From contig CAZQGO010000001.1 in assembly GCA_964593065.1 (NCBI GenBank), positions 248,001 to 312,000 on the forward strand: a stretch of 64,000 nt of DNA, read 5' to 3'. Numbering within the stretch: position 1 is the first letter of the stretch; every line of letters begins with the position of its first letter. Shown in pieces: positions 17,087-25,702 of this stretch. The translations under genes and the position numbers were made by a program. The notes under the pieces were generated by a model. It was not told the DNA's origin. It saw only the letters and a program-made list of their open reading frames with translations, and did not search any database. Source of the stretch: CAZQGO01 sp964593065. Lineage in GTDB: Bacteria; Oederibacteriota; JAAXVQ01.

Positions 17087-18258
17087 TGCGGGCGGTCCTG
17101 ATTGACGGACGACCGGCTCAGGGCCGGCCCCGGGGAATGGGAATGTACGTCCGGCGCCTGGTGCCCGCCCTGGCCGGCCTGCCCGAATGCCCGCCGTTGA
17201 TCGCCGCCCTGGATGCCTCGGCCGGCCAGGATCCTTGGCCGCAGCTGACCAGCATTGAACGGCTCTGGGCCAAGGGGAGGAATCCCTTCCTCTGGGAGCA
17301 AGACATCCTGCCCAAGCTGGCGCGGCGCTTCGACGCAGGTCTCTTGCACTGTACGGCCAACGTGGCGCCCTGGCGTTCGCCGGTGCCCGTGGTGGTGACC
17401 GTGCACGACGTCATTTTTCTCCGGGCCCCCTGGGACATGGCGGATCACATCTCCCCGCGACAATGGGCGGCCTATTTCTATTACCGCTTCGGCGTGCGGC
17501 CGGGAGCGCGCCGGGCCGGTCTCGTTCTGACCGACTCGGAATATTCCCGGGGCCAGCTGCTGGCCCGTTTGCACCTGCCTCCCGGGAAAGTACGGACCGT
17601 ACCGCTGGCGGAACCCTTCGAAGTCAGACCACTCGGTGAAAACGAACTGCCCCAGATGCTGTCTTCCCTCGGGGTGGAAAAGCCCTATCTGCTCGGATTG
17701 GGGGCCATCGACCGCAGGAAAAACACCGCCAACCTCGTACGCGCGTTCGCGCGACTGCCGCGGGCTGCGGCCGGCACCCTGGTCCTCGCGGGTTTCGAAA
17801 AGCTGGGGCATTCCCGCATTCCCGAGCTGGTCGCCAGCCTGGGCCTCTCCCGCCGCGTGCGTATTTTCGACTACCTGCCCGTGGAACAGCTCACAGCGCT
17901 GTTTCAGGGAGCTTCGGCGTTCATCTATCCCACCCGCGCGGAGGGCTTCGGCCTGCCGATCCTGCAGGCTTTTCATCTCGGCGTGCCGGTCGTGACCTCC
18001 GGCATCGCTTCCGTGCGGGAAGTGGCCGGGGACGCCGCCCGCTTCGCCGATCCGCTGGATCCCGTGGGCTTGAGCCGCGAGATCATGGCGATTTTGGTGG
18101 ATCCCTCCGAATCCCACCGCCTGGCTTACGCCGGCTATCTTCAAAGCAAGCGCTTCAATTGGGAAATCACCGCCCGCCGTACGCTGGCCGCCTACCGCTC
18201 GGTCCTGGGACAGGTCGCGGATTCCGCGCCGGCGGCCGCCGGGAACGCCCCGGAATGA
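17086..18258 (+). CDS. glycosyltransferase family 4 (mannosyltransferase-like)
   Basis: 390 residues; ATG 17086 overlaps the upstream TGA (TGATG) and gives MRAVLIDGRPAQGRPRGMGMYVRRLVPAL, a typical N-terminus of the WbaZ-like GT4 group (GIGRY-type motif here GMGMY). Donor-domain features: YLLGLGAIDRRKNTANLVRAF, RVRIFDYLPVEQLTALFQGA, and the strong motif YPTRAEGFGLPILQAF, with E as the GT4 catalytic/nucleotide-binding residue. Cytoplasmic sugar transfer to a lipid-linked glycan. It is the last enzyme gene of the left-hand glycan cluster; the following gene is a signalling protein. Confidence 0.9.
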   Translation: MRAVLIDGRPAQGRPRGMGMYVRRLVPALAGLPECPPLIAALDASAGQDPWPQLTSIERLWAKGRNPFLWEQDILPKLARRFDAGLLHCTANVAPWRSPVPVVVTVHDVIFLRAPWDMADHISPRQWAAYFYYRFGVRPGARRAGLVLTDSEYSRGQLLARLHLPPGKVRTVPLAEPFEVRPLGENELPQMLSSLGVEKPYLLGLGAIDRRKNTANLVRAFARLPRAAAGTLVLAGFEKLGHSRIPELVASLGLSRRVRIFDYLPVEQLTALFQGASAFIYPTRAEGFGLPILQAFHLGVPVVTSGIASVREVAGDAARFADPLDPVGLSREIMAILVDPSESHRLAYAGYLQSKRFNWEITARRTLAAYRSVLGQVADSAPAAAGNAPE

Positions 18259-18268
18259 GGTGAGCCGA

Positions 18269-18736
18269 ATGGACATGCTGATCAACGTTCTGAAACAGAA
18301 TCCGCTTTTCGCCGAATTTACGGACGGAGAGATCCTGCTCGTCATCCAGTTGTGCGAGCCGATCCGCCTGAAAAAAGGCGAGGTCATTTTCCAGGAGGGC
18401 GATCAGGACGACGGCGCGGTGTATTTCATCGAGGAAGGCATCATCAAGATTTTCAAGGAGGCCAACGGAGAGCGCAAAGTCCTGGCCATGTTCGGCGTCG
18501 GAAACGTTTTCGGCGAGATGTCCTTTCTTCATCCCGGCCCCCGTTCCGCCTCGGCCATGGCCGACGAAGAAGCCGGCCTGTGCAAGCTGGTGCCGTCCAA
18601 ATTCAAGGGCTTGGAGACCCAGGCACCCCATACGGCGGTGAAACTGCTGAAGGTTTTCAGTTCCAAGATCGTCATGCGCCTCCGGCAGACCGATGACGCC
18701 CTGATGAAGCACGGTCCGCAGATCATCGTCACCTAA
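18269..18736 (+). CDS. cyclic-nucleotide-binding-domain protein without DNA-binding domain
   Basis: 155 residues from ATG 18269; the sequence GAGGTGAGCCGA ahead of it is a good ribosome binding site, so the GTG at 18260 is less likely. Residues 15-125 form a CRP-like beta-roll: GEVIFQEGDQDDGAVYFIEEGIIKIF, then VFGEMSFLHPGPRSASAMADEEA, with the phosphate-binding-cassette position reading FGEMSFL..RSAS as in cAMP-binding proteins. There is no helix-turn-helix after it; the protein ends with one long helix (LLKVFSSKIVMRLRQTDDALM). It probably senses a cyclic nucleotide and acts through a partner protein. It is the last gene before the dnaX promoter and is separated by ten bases from the glycan cluster. 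Confidence 0.85.
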   Translation: MDMLINVLKQNPLFAEFTDGEILLVIQLCEPIRLKKGEVIFQEGDQDDGAVYFIEEGIIKIFKEANGERKVLAMFGVGNVFGEMSFLHPGPRSASAMADEEAGLCKLVPSKFKGLETQAPHTAVKLLKVFSSKIVMRLRQTDDALMKHGPQIIVT

Positions 18737-18756
18737 AAGGGACGGAACGCCGAGGC

Positions 18757-18785
18757 TTGACGCTGCGGCCGGCGCGGTGTACAAT
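18757..18785 (+). promoter_or_regulatory. sigma-70-type promoter for dnaX
   Basis: TTGACG at 18757-18762 and TACAAT at 18780-18785 are separated by exactly 17 bases. The dnaX start codon lies about 50 bases downstream of the expected transcription start. Confidence 0.75.
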
Positions 18786-18843
18786 AACCGGAATTTCATC
18801 CCGCGACGTCCCCTCGTCCTCATTCTCCTCCGCGAGGTCCAGC

Positions 18844-20565
18844 ATGTCCTACATTGTCATGGCCAGGAAATGGCGGCCGCAAACGTTCGCCGAGGTGGTC
18901 GGACAGGAACACATCGTCCGCACGCTGCAAAACGCCATCACGGCGAACCGCATTTCCCACGCCTATCTCTTCACCGGGCCGCGCGGGGTGGGAAAAACCA
19001 CGACCGCCCGCCTGCTGGCCAAGGCGGTCAACTGCCTGTCGCCCGTCGCCGGGGAACCGTGCAACCACTGCGTGCGCTGCGAGGAAATCGTGGCCGGCAG
19101 TTCCACCGACGTCCTGGAAATCGACGCGGCCTCCAGCGGCCTGGTGGACGACGCCCGGGAACTCCGGGAAAAGGTCAAGTACGCGCCGGCTTCCTGCCGT
19201 TACAAGGTGCTCATCATCGACGAGGTGCACATGATGAGCAACGCGGCCTTCAACGCCCTGCTCAAGACCCTGGAAGAGCCGCCGGCCCACACGATCTTCA
19301 TCCTGGCCACCACCGAGGTCCACAAGGTGCCGGCCACCATCGTCAGCCGCTGCCAGCGCTTCGATTTCCGGCGCATTCCCGAGAAGGAAATCGTGGAGCG
19401 CCTGGCCTCCATGGCCCAGACGGAGGGCATCGCCGTCGAGGAGGAAGCCCTGCACACCGTCGCGCGGGGGGCGGACGGCAGTTTGCGGGATGCCCAGAGC
19501 CTGCTCGACCAGATCATCAGTTTCAGCGGCGAACGCGTGACCGTTGCGGACGCGGTGACCATTCTGGGCCTGGTGCCCATGGAGATTTTCGTGGCGCTGG
19601 TGGACGCCGTCGCCGGGCACGACGCGCCCCGGGCCCTGGCCCTGATCCAGCAGCTGATCAACCAGGGCGCCGATTTGCGCCAGTTCATGAAAGACTGGGT
19701 GGAATATTGGCGCAACCTCGTCGTGGTCCGGGCCGTCACCCGGAACCGGGAGGAAGTCTTGAGCGTAGCCGCCAGCGCGGCGGCCGCGCTGGAGCGTCAG
19801 GCGGCCCTGTTTTCACTGGAGGAATTGACGCTCCTGGCGCAAGCCGTGGCCCGGACGGACGAGGAATTGCGGCGCTCCCAGCATCCGCGGATGTTGCTGG
19901 AACTGCTTCTGGTCCGATTGTGCGGCGCCCAACGCATCGTGTCCATCGAGGTTTTATGGCGCCAGCTGCAGGACCTGGAGGCGCGTTTGGCCAGCCTGCC
20001 GGATGCCCCGCCGACTGAGCCGGGGTCGGGCGCGGCCCGCGGCGATGCGGAGGCCCTTCACATCCAGTTGGACGAACCGGCGGGCGGCGGGGCCACTTTC
20101 CCGGAGGGAGGAGAACCGGCCTTCATCGCGGACGCCCTGGAGGAAACCGCGCCCCCGACCATCCTGGAGCAGGCCCGGGGGAAATGGGCCGCCTTGCTGG
20201 AAGGGGTGGGCCAGAAGAACCGGCGCATTCAGGCCCTGCTGAAGGATACCCGCCTGACCGCGGCCGAATCCGGCTGGCTGGAACTCACCTGTTCCTCTCC
20301 CTACCATCTGACGGGTTTGGAGAAAGAGGAGAGTAAGAAAGTCATCGAGGCCGTCCTGCAAAGCGTGCTGGGCCGGCCGATGCGTCTGCGTCTGAAAGTC
20401 GCCGAGGAGGTTTCCCGCGAGGAGGCGCCCGCGTCCCCTCAGGCCGGCAAGCATGAGGAAGAATTCGCGGAGATTGCGCGCAAGGAACCCCTGGTACAAA
20501 AAGCCCTGGAACTTTTCGGCGGCAAGATCGTGGACGTGGTCTCCAAGCCCACGGGCAAGCATTAG
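18844..20565 (+). CDS. dnaX: DNA polymerase III subunit gamma/tau
   Basis: 573 residues. The clamp-loader ATPase region begins YIVMARKWRPQTFAEVVGQ, the universal DnaX start. Walker A GPRGVGKT at residues 45-52; the zinc module C64-x8-C73-x2-C76-x2-C79; Walker B IIDEVHM; sensor region LEEPPAHTIFILATTE; and SRCQRFDFR. The C-terminal part after about residue 380 is less conserved and rich in Ala, Glu and Pro, as in tau proteins of moderate length. ATG 18844 follows GCGAGGTCCAGC. It organises the replicative polymerase and loads the sliding clamp. recR follows after 48 bases; the small ybaB/ebfC gene that often sits between dnaX and recR is absent here. Confidence 0.97.
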   Translation: MSYIVMARKWRPQTFAEVVGQEHIVRTLQNAITANRISHAYLFTGPRGVGKTTTARLLAKAVNCLSPVAGEPCNHCVRCEEIVAGSSTDVLEIDAASSGLVDDARELREKVKYAPASCRYKVLIIDEVHMMSNAAFNALLKTLEEPPAHTIFILATTEVHKVPATIVSRCQRFDFRRIPEKEIVERLASMAQTEGIAVEEEALHTVARGADGSLRDAQSLLDQIISFSGERVTVADAVTILGLVPMEIFVALVDAVAGHDAPRALALIQQLINQGADLRQFMKDWVEYWRNLVVVRAVTRNREEVLSVAASAAAALERQAALFSLEELTLLAQAVARTDEELRRSQHPRMLLELLLVRLCGAQRIVSIEVLWRQLQDLEARLASLPDAPPTEPGSGAARGDAEALHIQLDEPAGGGATFPEGGEPAFIADALEETAPPTILEQARGKWAALLEGVGQKNRRIQALLKDTRLTAAESGWLELTCSSPYHLTGLEKEESKKVIEAVLQSVLGRPMRLRLKVAEEVSREEAPASPQAGKHEEEFAEIARKEPLVQKALELFGGKIVDVVSKPTGKH

Positions 20566-20613
20566 GCCGCCCCGCCCGTTCCCCGATCCCCGGCAGCGGA
20601 AGGAAAAAACAGC

Positions 20614-21216
20614 ATGTCCCTGGTTCCCCGAATTTTGGAACGCTTGCTCGAAGCGTTGGGCCGCCTGCCCGGCATCGGCCCGAAAACCGCCCAGCGGCTG
20701 GCTTTTTTTCTTCTGAGCCAGGAGCGGGAAGAGGTCGCAAGACTGGCGGACGCCCTGTTGGCGGCCAAGGATCAAATACGGTCCTGCAGCCGTTGTTATT
20801 CCCTGACGGACCAGGACCTGTGTCCGGTCTGCCGCGACCCCCGGCGCGAACGGAGCCAGTTATGCGTCGTGGAGGACCCGAAGGACGTCTTTGTTCTGGA
20901 ACGTTCCGGGGAATACCACGGCCTGTACCATGTTCTCATGGGCCGGCTTTCGCCCTTGGACGGCATCGGACCGGAAAACCTCAAAATCGCCGAATTGTTG
21001 CGGCGCCTCGAGGACGGAACGATCCGGGAGGTCATTATCGCCACCAATCCGGACGTGGAGGGCGAAGCCACGGCTTTGTACCTGAACAAGCTCATCCTGC
21101 CGCTTTCCATTCGTGTCACCCGCTTGGCCAGCGGTCTGCCGGCCGGCAGCGATCTGGAATACGCGGACGATGTTACCTTGAGCCGCGCGCTGTGCGGACG
21201 CCGGGAAATTTCCTGA
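20614..21216 (+). CDS. recR: recombination mediator RecR
   Basis: 200 residues, the normal length. N-terminal helix-hairpin-helix RLPGIGPKTAQRLAFFLL; the four-cysteine zinc module CSRCYSLTDQDLCPVC; then the Toprim domain CVVEDPKDVFVLERSGEYHGLYHVL and TNPDVEGEATALYL. It binds DNA together with RecO or RecF and helps load RecA at gaps. AGGAAAAAACAGC precedes ATG 20614. It lies downstream of dnaX, the classical pairing, and is probably co-transcribed from the dnaX promoter. Confidence 0.96.
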   Translation: MSLVPRILERLLEALGRLPGIGPKTAQRLAFFLLSQEREEVARLADALLAAKDQIRSCSRCYSLTDQDLCPVCRDPRRERSQLCVVEDPKDVFVLERSGEYHGLYHVLMGRLSPLDGIGPENLKIAELLRRLEDGTIREVIIATNPDVEGEATALYLNKLILPLSIRVTRLASGLPAGSDLEYADDVTLSRALCGRREIS

Positions 21217-21254
21217 AACCAGCCAGGCAGAATCCGCGGAGCGCCAAGGGGGGT

Positions 21255-21299
21255 GGCCGTGTATCTCTAGTATAATCAAGAAAAAATAAGCACACGGCC
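21255..21299. repeat. 8-bp inverted repeat around a TATAAT sequence
   Basis: GGCCGTGT (21255-21262) and ACACGGCC (21292-21299) are perfect inverted repeats separated by 29 AT-rich bases containing TATAAT at 21271-21276. It could be the end of the recR transcript or an operator; there is no run of T immediately after the stem and no good -35 for the TATAAT. Confidence 0.35.
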
Positions 21300-21353
21300 C
21301 GCGCGGGCAGCGTCACCGCCGGCGGGATGTTTCGAGACCACCCTTGAAAAAAC

Positions 21354-21382
21354 TTGAATTTTTGAATCCTTTCGGTTAAAAT
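21354..21382 (+). promoter_or_regulatory. sigma-70-type promoter of the pyruvate:ferredoxin oxidoreductase operon
   Basis: TTGAAT (21354-21359) and TAAAAT (21377-21382) with a 17-base spacer, ahead of the four-gene operon. The leader would be about 95 bases to the ATG at 21485; I saw no clear riboswitch in it. Confidence 0.65.
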
Positions 21383-21484
21383 TGCCTGCTCCGTATTAAT
21401 CCGTTGCGCCCCCAGCTGACTCGGTACGCAACCACCCTTTCAAGATCAAGCTCTAGGCGCTGGAATGTGTCGGGGAGGAAAACG

Positions 21485-22063
21485 ATGAGTGAAAATATTG
21501 AAATCCGCTGGCATGGACGCGGAGGGCAGGGCGCCAAAACCGCGGCCTTGCTGCTGGCGGAAGCGGCCCTGCATGCGGGCAAGCACGTTCAGGCTTTTCC
21601 GGAATACGGACCGGAACGCATGGGCGCCCCGGTGCAATCCTTCAACCGGATCAGTGAAAGACCCATAACCCTGCATTGCTCGGTGGCCCGTCCCAAAATC
21701 GTGGTCGTGCTCGATCCCAGCCTCATGGAGGCCGTGGACGTGACCGCCGGCCTGGATGAGGACGGCATCCTGCTGATCAATACGGCGGAGAGCCCGGCCG
21801 AAATCCGGAAACGCCTGCCGTGGAAAGGCGCCAAGCTCTACACCGTGGACGCTTCCGCCATCGCCCAGGAAACGATCCGGCGCAACGTGCCCAATACCCC
21901 CATGATGGGGGCCTTGGTCAAGGTGGCGGGCTTCATGGATTTCGAGAGCATGTTGCAGGACACGAAACAGAAGCTGGAGAAAAAATTCAAAAACCGGCCC
22001 GAGATCGTGGACGGAAACATGAGCGCGATCCGGCGTGCATACGAGGAGGTCAAAGTCCAGTGA
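21485..22063 (+). CDS. porG: pyruvate:ferredoxin oxidoreductase, gamma subunit
   Basis: 192 residues. The family opening IEIRWHGRGGQGAKTAALLLAEAAL is followed by FPEYGPERMGAPVQSFNRIS, diagnostic of the gamma chain of 2-oxoacid:acceptor oxidoreductases. The ATG at 21485 is chosen for GAGGAAAACG upstream and because the conserved region starts at once. The enzyme interconverts pyruvate plus CoA and acetyl-CoA plus CO2 with reduction of ferredoxin. Operon order is gamma-delta-alpha-beta, as in many anaerobes and archaea; the delta start overlaps this stop. The 2-oxoacid is most likely pyruvate given the four-subunit layout, but another oxoacid cannot be excluded. Confidence 0.9.
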   Translation: MSENIEIRWHGRGGQGAKTAALLLAEAALHAGKHVQAFPEYGPERMGAPVQSFNRISERPITLHCSVARPKIVVVLDPSLMEAVDVTAGLDEDGILLINTAESPAEIRKRLPWKGAKLYTVDASAIAQETIRRNVPNTPMMGALVKVAGFMDFESMLQDTKQKLEKKFKNRPEIVDGNMSAIRRAYEEVKVQ

Positions 22064-22356
22064 GCACGGAGATCACCAAACCCGGCTGGAAGTCTTTCCC
22101 CCACGGCAACATCCTGGAAGCCGCGACCTCCCGGCAGTTTAAGACCGGTTCGTGGGCCACGGAGATCCCGGTGTGGCGCCCGGAAACCTGCATCCACTGC
22201 CTGGCCTGCTGGATCGCCTGCCCCGATGACTGCTGGCAGGCTCAGGACGGAAAGATTACCGCCGTGGATCTGGAATACTGCAAGGGCTGCGGCATCTGCG
22301 CCTATGAATGCCCGACCAAACCCAAATCCATCGACATGAGGCCCAAGAAAAAGTAA
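22060..22356 (+). CDS. porD: pyruvate:ferredoxin oxidoreductase, delta subunit (2x[4Fe-4S])
   Basis: 98 residues from the GTG at 22060, which overlaps the gamma-subunit TGA; GAGGAGGT lies ten bases upstream. Two ferredoxin motifs are intact: CIHCLACWIACP and CKGCGICAYECP, each with the C-x2-C-x2/3-C-x3-CP pattern. The N-terminus (PGWKSFPHGNILEAATS...) matches the delta chain family. It carries electrons from the thiamine-diphosphate site in alpha/beta to external ferredoxin. Confidence 0.93.
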   Translation: MSTEITKPGWKSFPHGNILEAATSRQFKTGSWATEIPVWRPETCIHCLACWIACPDDCWQAQDGKITAVDLEYCKGCGICAYECPTKPKSIDMRPKKK

Positions 22357-22390
22357 TCCTGTTATTTTTTGGAAAGGGGACTTCGTTCCG

Positions 22391-23653
22391 ATGTCCAAGC
22401 TAGCCCAGACGGAAAACCAGCAGGGACCCGAAACCGCGCCCGCCTCAGAGGGGAAGGGAAGCGTATCCATGCAAAAAATCATGACTGCCAAGACCGGCAA
22501 TGAGGCCATGGCGGAAGCCATGCGCCAGATCAATCCGGACGTCTGCGCCGCGTATCCCATCACGCCCGCCACGGAGATCATGCAGATTTTCGCGGGTTTC
22601 GTGAATGACGGCCTGGTGAAAACGGAATTGATCACGGTTGAGTCCGAACACAGCGCCATGTCGGCCTCCATGGGCGCGGCCGCCGGGGGCGCCCGCACCA
22701 TGACCGCCACCTCCTCGCAGGGGCTGGCGCTGATGTACGAAATGCTGTACATCGCCTCCGCCTACCGCCTGCCCATCGTCATGGCCGAGGTCAACCGGGC
22801 CCTGTCCGGCCCCATCAACATCCACTGCGACCATTCCGACACCATGGGCGGAAGGGACGCGGGCTGGATCCAGATTTTCTCGGAAAACGCCCAGGAGGCC
22901 TACGACAACCTGATCCAGGCCGTGCGCATCTCGGAACATGCCGACGTGCTCCTGCCGTCCATGGTCACGACGGACGGCTTCATCATCTCTCACGGCATGG
23001 AAAACGTGGAAATTTTTTCGGACGAGGCCGTCCGGCAATTCATTCGGGATTACCGGCCGCCCTTCACCCTGTTGAACGATCAGCATCCGATTTCGGTCGG
23101 GGCCGCCGACCTGCAGGATTTTTATTTCGAGCACAAGCGCGCCGCCGTGGAAGGCATGCGCCAGGCCAAACGCGTCATCCAGGAGGTCGGGCGCGAGTTC
23201 GGGGAAACGTTCGGCCGGTCCTACGGTTTTTTTGACACGTTGCATTTGGAGGACGCCGAGGTCGCGCTGGTCGCGCTGGGCTCCACGGCCGGAACGGCGA
23301 GGGTGGCGGTGGAAAACCTCCGGGCGCGGGGCGTGAAGGCCGGACTCCTCAAGCTGCGGGTCTTCCGTCCCTTCCCGGGCGAGGAACTGGCCCAGGCTTT
23401 ACATCACGTGCCCGCCGTGGCCGTGATGGACCGTTCGGAAGCTTTTAATGCCCAGGGCGGACCTTTGGCCACCGAATTGAAATCGGCGTTTTTCGAGGCG
23501 GGTGCGCATCCCAAAATCGTCAATTTCATCTACGGCTTGGGGGGGCGGGACATCCATTTCACGGAGTTGGAACAAATCCTGGAACACACCCGGAAGGCCC
23601 CCGAACCCCGAAACCTGAACGAACGCCTCGTGTATTGGGGCGTGCGGGAATAA
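22391..23653 (+). CDS. porA: pyruvate:ferredoxin oxidoreductase, alpha subunit
   Basis: 420 residues. The body begins TGNEAMAEAMRQINPDVCAAYPITPATEI, then ITVESEHSAMSASMGAAAGG and TATSSQGLALMYEML, hallmarks of the alpha chain (pyrimidine-binding domain). Domain II at the C-terminus has VALVALGSTAGTARVAVENLR and LKLRVFRPFPGEEL. The first 26 residues are a polar extension; a second ATG at 22469, with GGGAAGGGAAG upstream, would give the usual family length and may be the true start. It forms the catalytic core with the beta subunit encoded next. Confidence 0.93.
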   Translation: MSKLAQTENQQGPETAPASEGKGSVSMQKIMTAKTGNEAMAEAMRQINPDVCAAYPITPATEIMQIFAGFVNDGLVKTELITVESEHSAMSASMGAAAGGARTMTATSSQGLALMYEMLYIASAYRLPIVMAEVNRALSGPINIHCDHSDTMGGRDAGWIQIFSENAQEAYDNLIQAVRISEHADVLLPSMVTTDGFIISHGMENVEIFSDEAVRQFIRDYRPPFTLLNDQHPISVGAADLQDFYFEHKRAAVEGMRQAKRVIQEVGREFGETFGRSYGFFDTLHLEDAEVALVALGSTAGTARVAVENLRARGVKAGLLKLRVFRPFPGEELAQALHHVPAVAVMDRSEAFNAQGGPLATELKSAFFEAGAHPKIVNFIYGLGGRDIHFTELEQILEHTRKAPEPRNLNERLVYWGVRE

Positions 23654-23679
23654 TTTCCTTAAGCTAAGGGAGATCCACC

Positions 23680-24615
23680 ATGGTCAACCTCAAACAACTG
23701 ACTGCCCGTCCCAAGACGGGACTCGCCGGCGGGCACCGTGCCTGCGCGGGCTGCGGTTTTCCGCAGATCATTGAAATGATCTACGGCCAATCCCCGCATC
23801 CGGTCGTCACCAGCACGGCCACGGGCTGCATGGAAATCGCGACCACCATTTATCCCTTCACGGCCTGGCGCGGAAATTTCATGCACAGCGCCTTCGAAAA
23901 TGCGGCCGCCACGGCCTCGGGTTTGGAGACCGCTTTTCGATCCCTGAAAAAGCAGGGGCGCCTGCCCGGAAGTCCGGAACTCAATTTCGTGGCCGTGGGC
24001 GGAGACGGCGGGACCTACGACATCGGGCTGCAGGCCTTGTCCGGCGCCATGGAACGCCGGCACAACCTGCTCTATGTTTGCTACAACAACGAGGCTTACA
24101 TGAATACGGGCGTGCAGCGTTCCTCGGCTACGCCCCGCGGAGGACATACCACCACCTCGCCGGCCGGCAAGGTCGTCCCGGGCAAGACCCAGTGGCCCAA
24201 GGATTTAACGGGGATCATGGCCGCCCACGACATTCCCTTCGCGGCCCAGGCCTCGGTGGGCTACCACGTGGATCTCATGCGCAAGGCCGACAAGGCCTTT
24301 TCCATGACCGGCCCCAAGTTCATCAACGTGTATACTCCCTGCCGTCTCGGCTGGGGTTCGGACCCGGCCCGAACCATGGAAATCGCCCGCCTGGCCGTGG
24401 AGACCTGCCTGTGGCCGTTGTACGAAGTGGTCGAGGGCGACTGGAAACTTTCCCGCAGGCCCAAGGAGAAAAAACCGGTAACCGAGTATTACGGGACCCA
24501 GACTCGTTTCCGTCACCTCCTCAAGCCCGAGCACGCGGACTTGGTGGCGGAAATTCAAGCCGAGGTGGACCGTCGCTGGCACCGCCTGCTCTTGAAATGC
24601 GGCCAGGGCGACTGA
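23680..24615 (+). CDS. porB: pyruvate:ferredoxin oxidoreductase, beta subunit (thiamine diphosphate binding)
   Basis: 311 residues. HRACAGCGFPQI carries the cysteines for the proximal [4Fe-4S] cluster. The thiamine diphosphate and Mg2+ site reads GGDGGTYDIGLQALSGAMERR then CYNNEAYMNTGVQRSSATP, exactly the beta-chain pattern, and a further cluster cysteine lies in TPCRLGWG. ATG 23680 follows AAGGGAGATCCACC, a strong ribosome binding site. It completes the four-subunit enzyme and is the last gene of the operon proper. Confidence 0.95.
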   Translation: MVNLKQLTARPKTGLAGGHRACAGCGFPQIIEMIYGQSPHPVVTSTATGCMEIATTIYPFTAWRGNFMHSAFENAAATASGLETAFRSLKKQGRLPGSPELNFVAVGGDGGTYDIGLQALSGAMERRHNLLYVCYNNEAYMNTGVQRSSATPRGGHTTTSPAGKVVPGKTQWPKDLTGIMAAHDIPFAAQASVGYHVDLMRKADKAFSMTGPKFINVYTPCRLGWGSDPARTMEIARLAVETCLWPLYEVVEGDWKLSRRPKEKKPVTEYYGTQTRFRHLLKPEHADLVAEIQAEVDRRWHRLLLKCGQGD

Positions 24616-24748
24616 TCGCCGCGTTTCCGGCGGAGCACGGGCGGGCGCCGGCGTCCGCGAAACGCTGGCTGCCCCGCCGGTGACGGCAGGCGGCCTCCGC
24701 CAACCCGGATCCTGCCCTCTGCCTGCCCCCCGACATGCGGGGCAGGCC

Positions 24749-25702
24749 ATGAACCCCATGTCCACCATTCATCCGTTTTTCCTGGAATCCCGGCAAGACT
24801 GCACCCTCTGCCCGCGGCAATGCCACGCGGACCGTGCGGGCGGGTCGCCGGGATATTGCGCCACCGGCACCGGTTTCGAAATCGCTTCCATCTGCCTGCA
24901 CCGGGGCGAAGAGCCGGTCCTGGGCGGGGAGCAGGGCGTCTGCAATATTTTTTTCACGCACTGCAACCTGCAGTGCCGGTTCTGCCAGAATGACCAAATC
25001 AGCCGCAACCACTTGAACACCGCCGGGCGTTCGCTGACTTTGGACCAGGTCGTCCAGAGGCTGGAAGTGCTGCTGAACGCCGGCGCCCGCGCCGTAGGTT
25101 TCGTTTCTCCCTCCCACGTATTGCCGCAGGTGGCGGCCATCCTGCAGGCCCTCCGCGACCGCGGCCGGCGGCCGGTCTTCATCTATAACAGCAACGGCTA
25201 CGATCGGGTCGAAAGCCTGGCGGCGCTCTCGGGCCGCATCGGCGTTTACCTGCCGGACTTCAAATACGGGGACGCACGCCTGGCCGCGGAATACTCGGAC
25301 GCGCCGGATTATCCGGAAGCGGCCGCTGCGGCCCTCCGGGAGATGTTCCGGCAAAAAGGCGTGCGCCTCGAATTCGACGGCTCGGGACTGGTCACTTCGG
25401 GATTGATCGTCCGGCACCTGGTGCTTCCCGGGCAAGTGGAAAACAGCCGGCGTGTCCTGCGGTTTTTGGCCCGCGAACTCTCGCCCGAAATCCACGTTTC
25501 CCTCATGTCCCAGTACACGCCGACGCAGGCCGTGGCCGCCGACCCTGCTTTGGGCCGGTGCTTGACCGCCGGGGAATACGGGGAAGTCTTGCGGGAAATG
25601 GAACGCTTGGGGATGGAAAACGGTTGGATGCAGGGGTTGGACAGCCAGAACCACTATCAGCCGGATTTCCGGCGCCGCCATCCCTTCGGCGACGAAAGCT
25701 GA
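24749..25702 (+). CDS. PflX-type radical SAM protein
   Basis: 317 residues from ATG 24749 (ATG 24758 is nearly as good; the frame is open to a GTG at 24680 with no conserved residues). An N-terminal cysteine set CTLCPRQC...GYC is followed by the radical SAM cluster motif CNLQCRFCQN and by GVCNIFFTHC just ahead of it, the pattern of COG1313 (PflX). The middle holds VGFVSPSHVLPQV and VFIYNSNGYDRVE, then GVYLPDFKYGD. These proteins are related to pyruvate formate-lyase activases, but no glycyl-radical enzyme is encoded nearby and the true substrate is unknown. It lies 133 bases after porB and converges with the minus-strand phosphate genes. Confidence 0.85.
   Translation: MNPMSTIHPFFLESRQDCTLCPRQCHADRAGGSPGYCATGTGFEIASICLHRGEEPVLGGEQGVCNIFFTHCNLQCRFCQNDQISRNHLNTAGRSLTLDQVVQRLEVLLNAGARAVGFVSPSHVLPQVAAILQALRDRGRRPVFIYNSNGYDRVESLAALSGRIGVYLPDFKYGDARLAAEYSDAPDYPEAAAAALREMFRQKGVRLEFDGSGLVTSGLIVRHLVLPGQVENSRRVLRFLARELSPEIHVSLMSQYTPTQAVAADPALGRCLTAGEYGEVLREMERLGMENGWMQGLDSQNHYQPDFRRRHPFGDES

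Noticed and set aside
24749..25702. AmmeMemoRadiSam system member
   Set aside because: No AMMECR1 or MEMO gene lies beside it, and its cysteine pattern fits the PflX (COG1313) group better.
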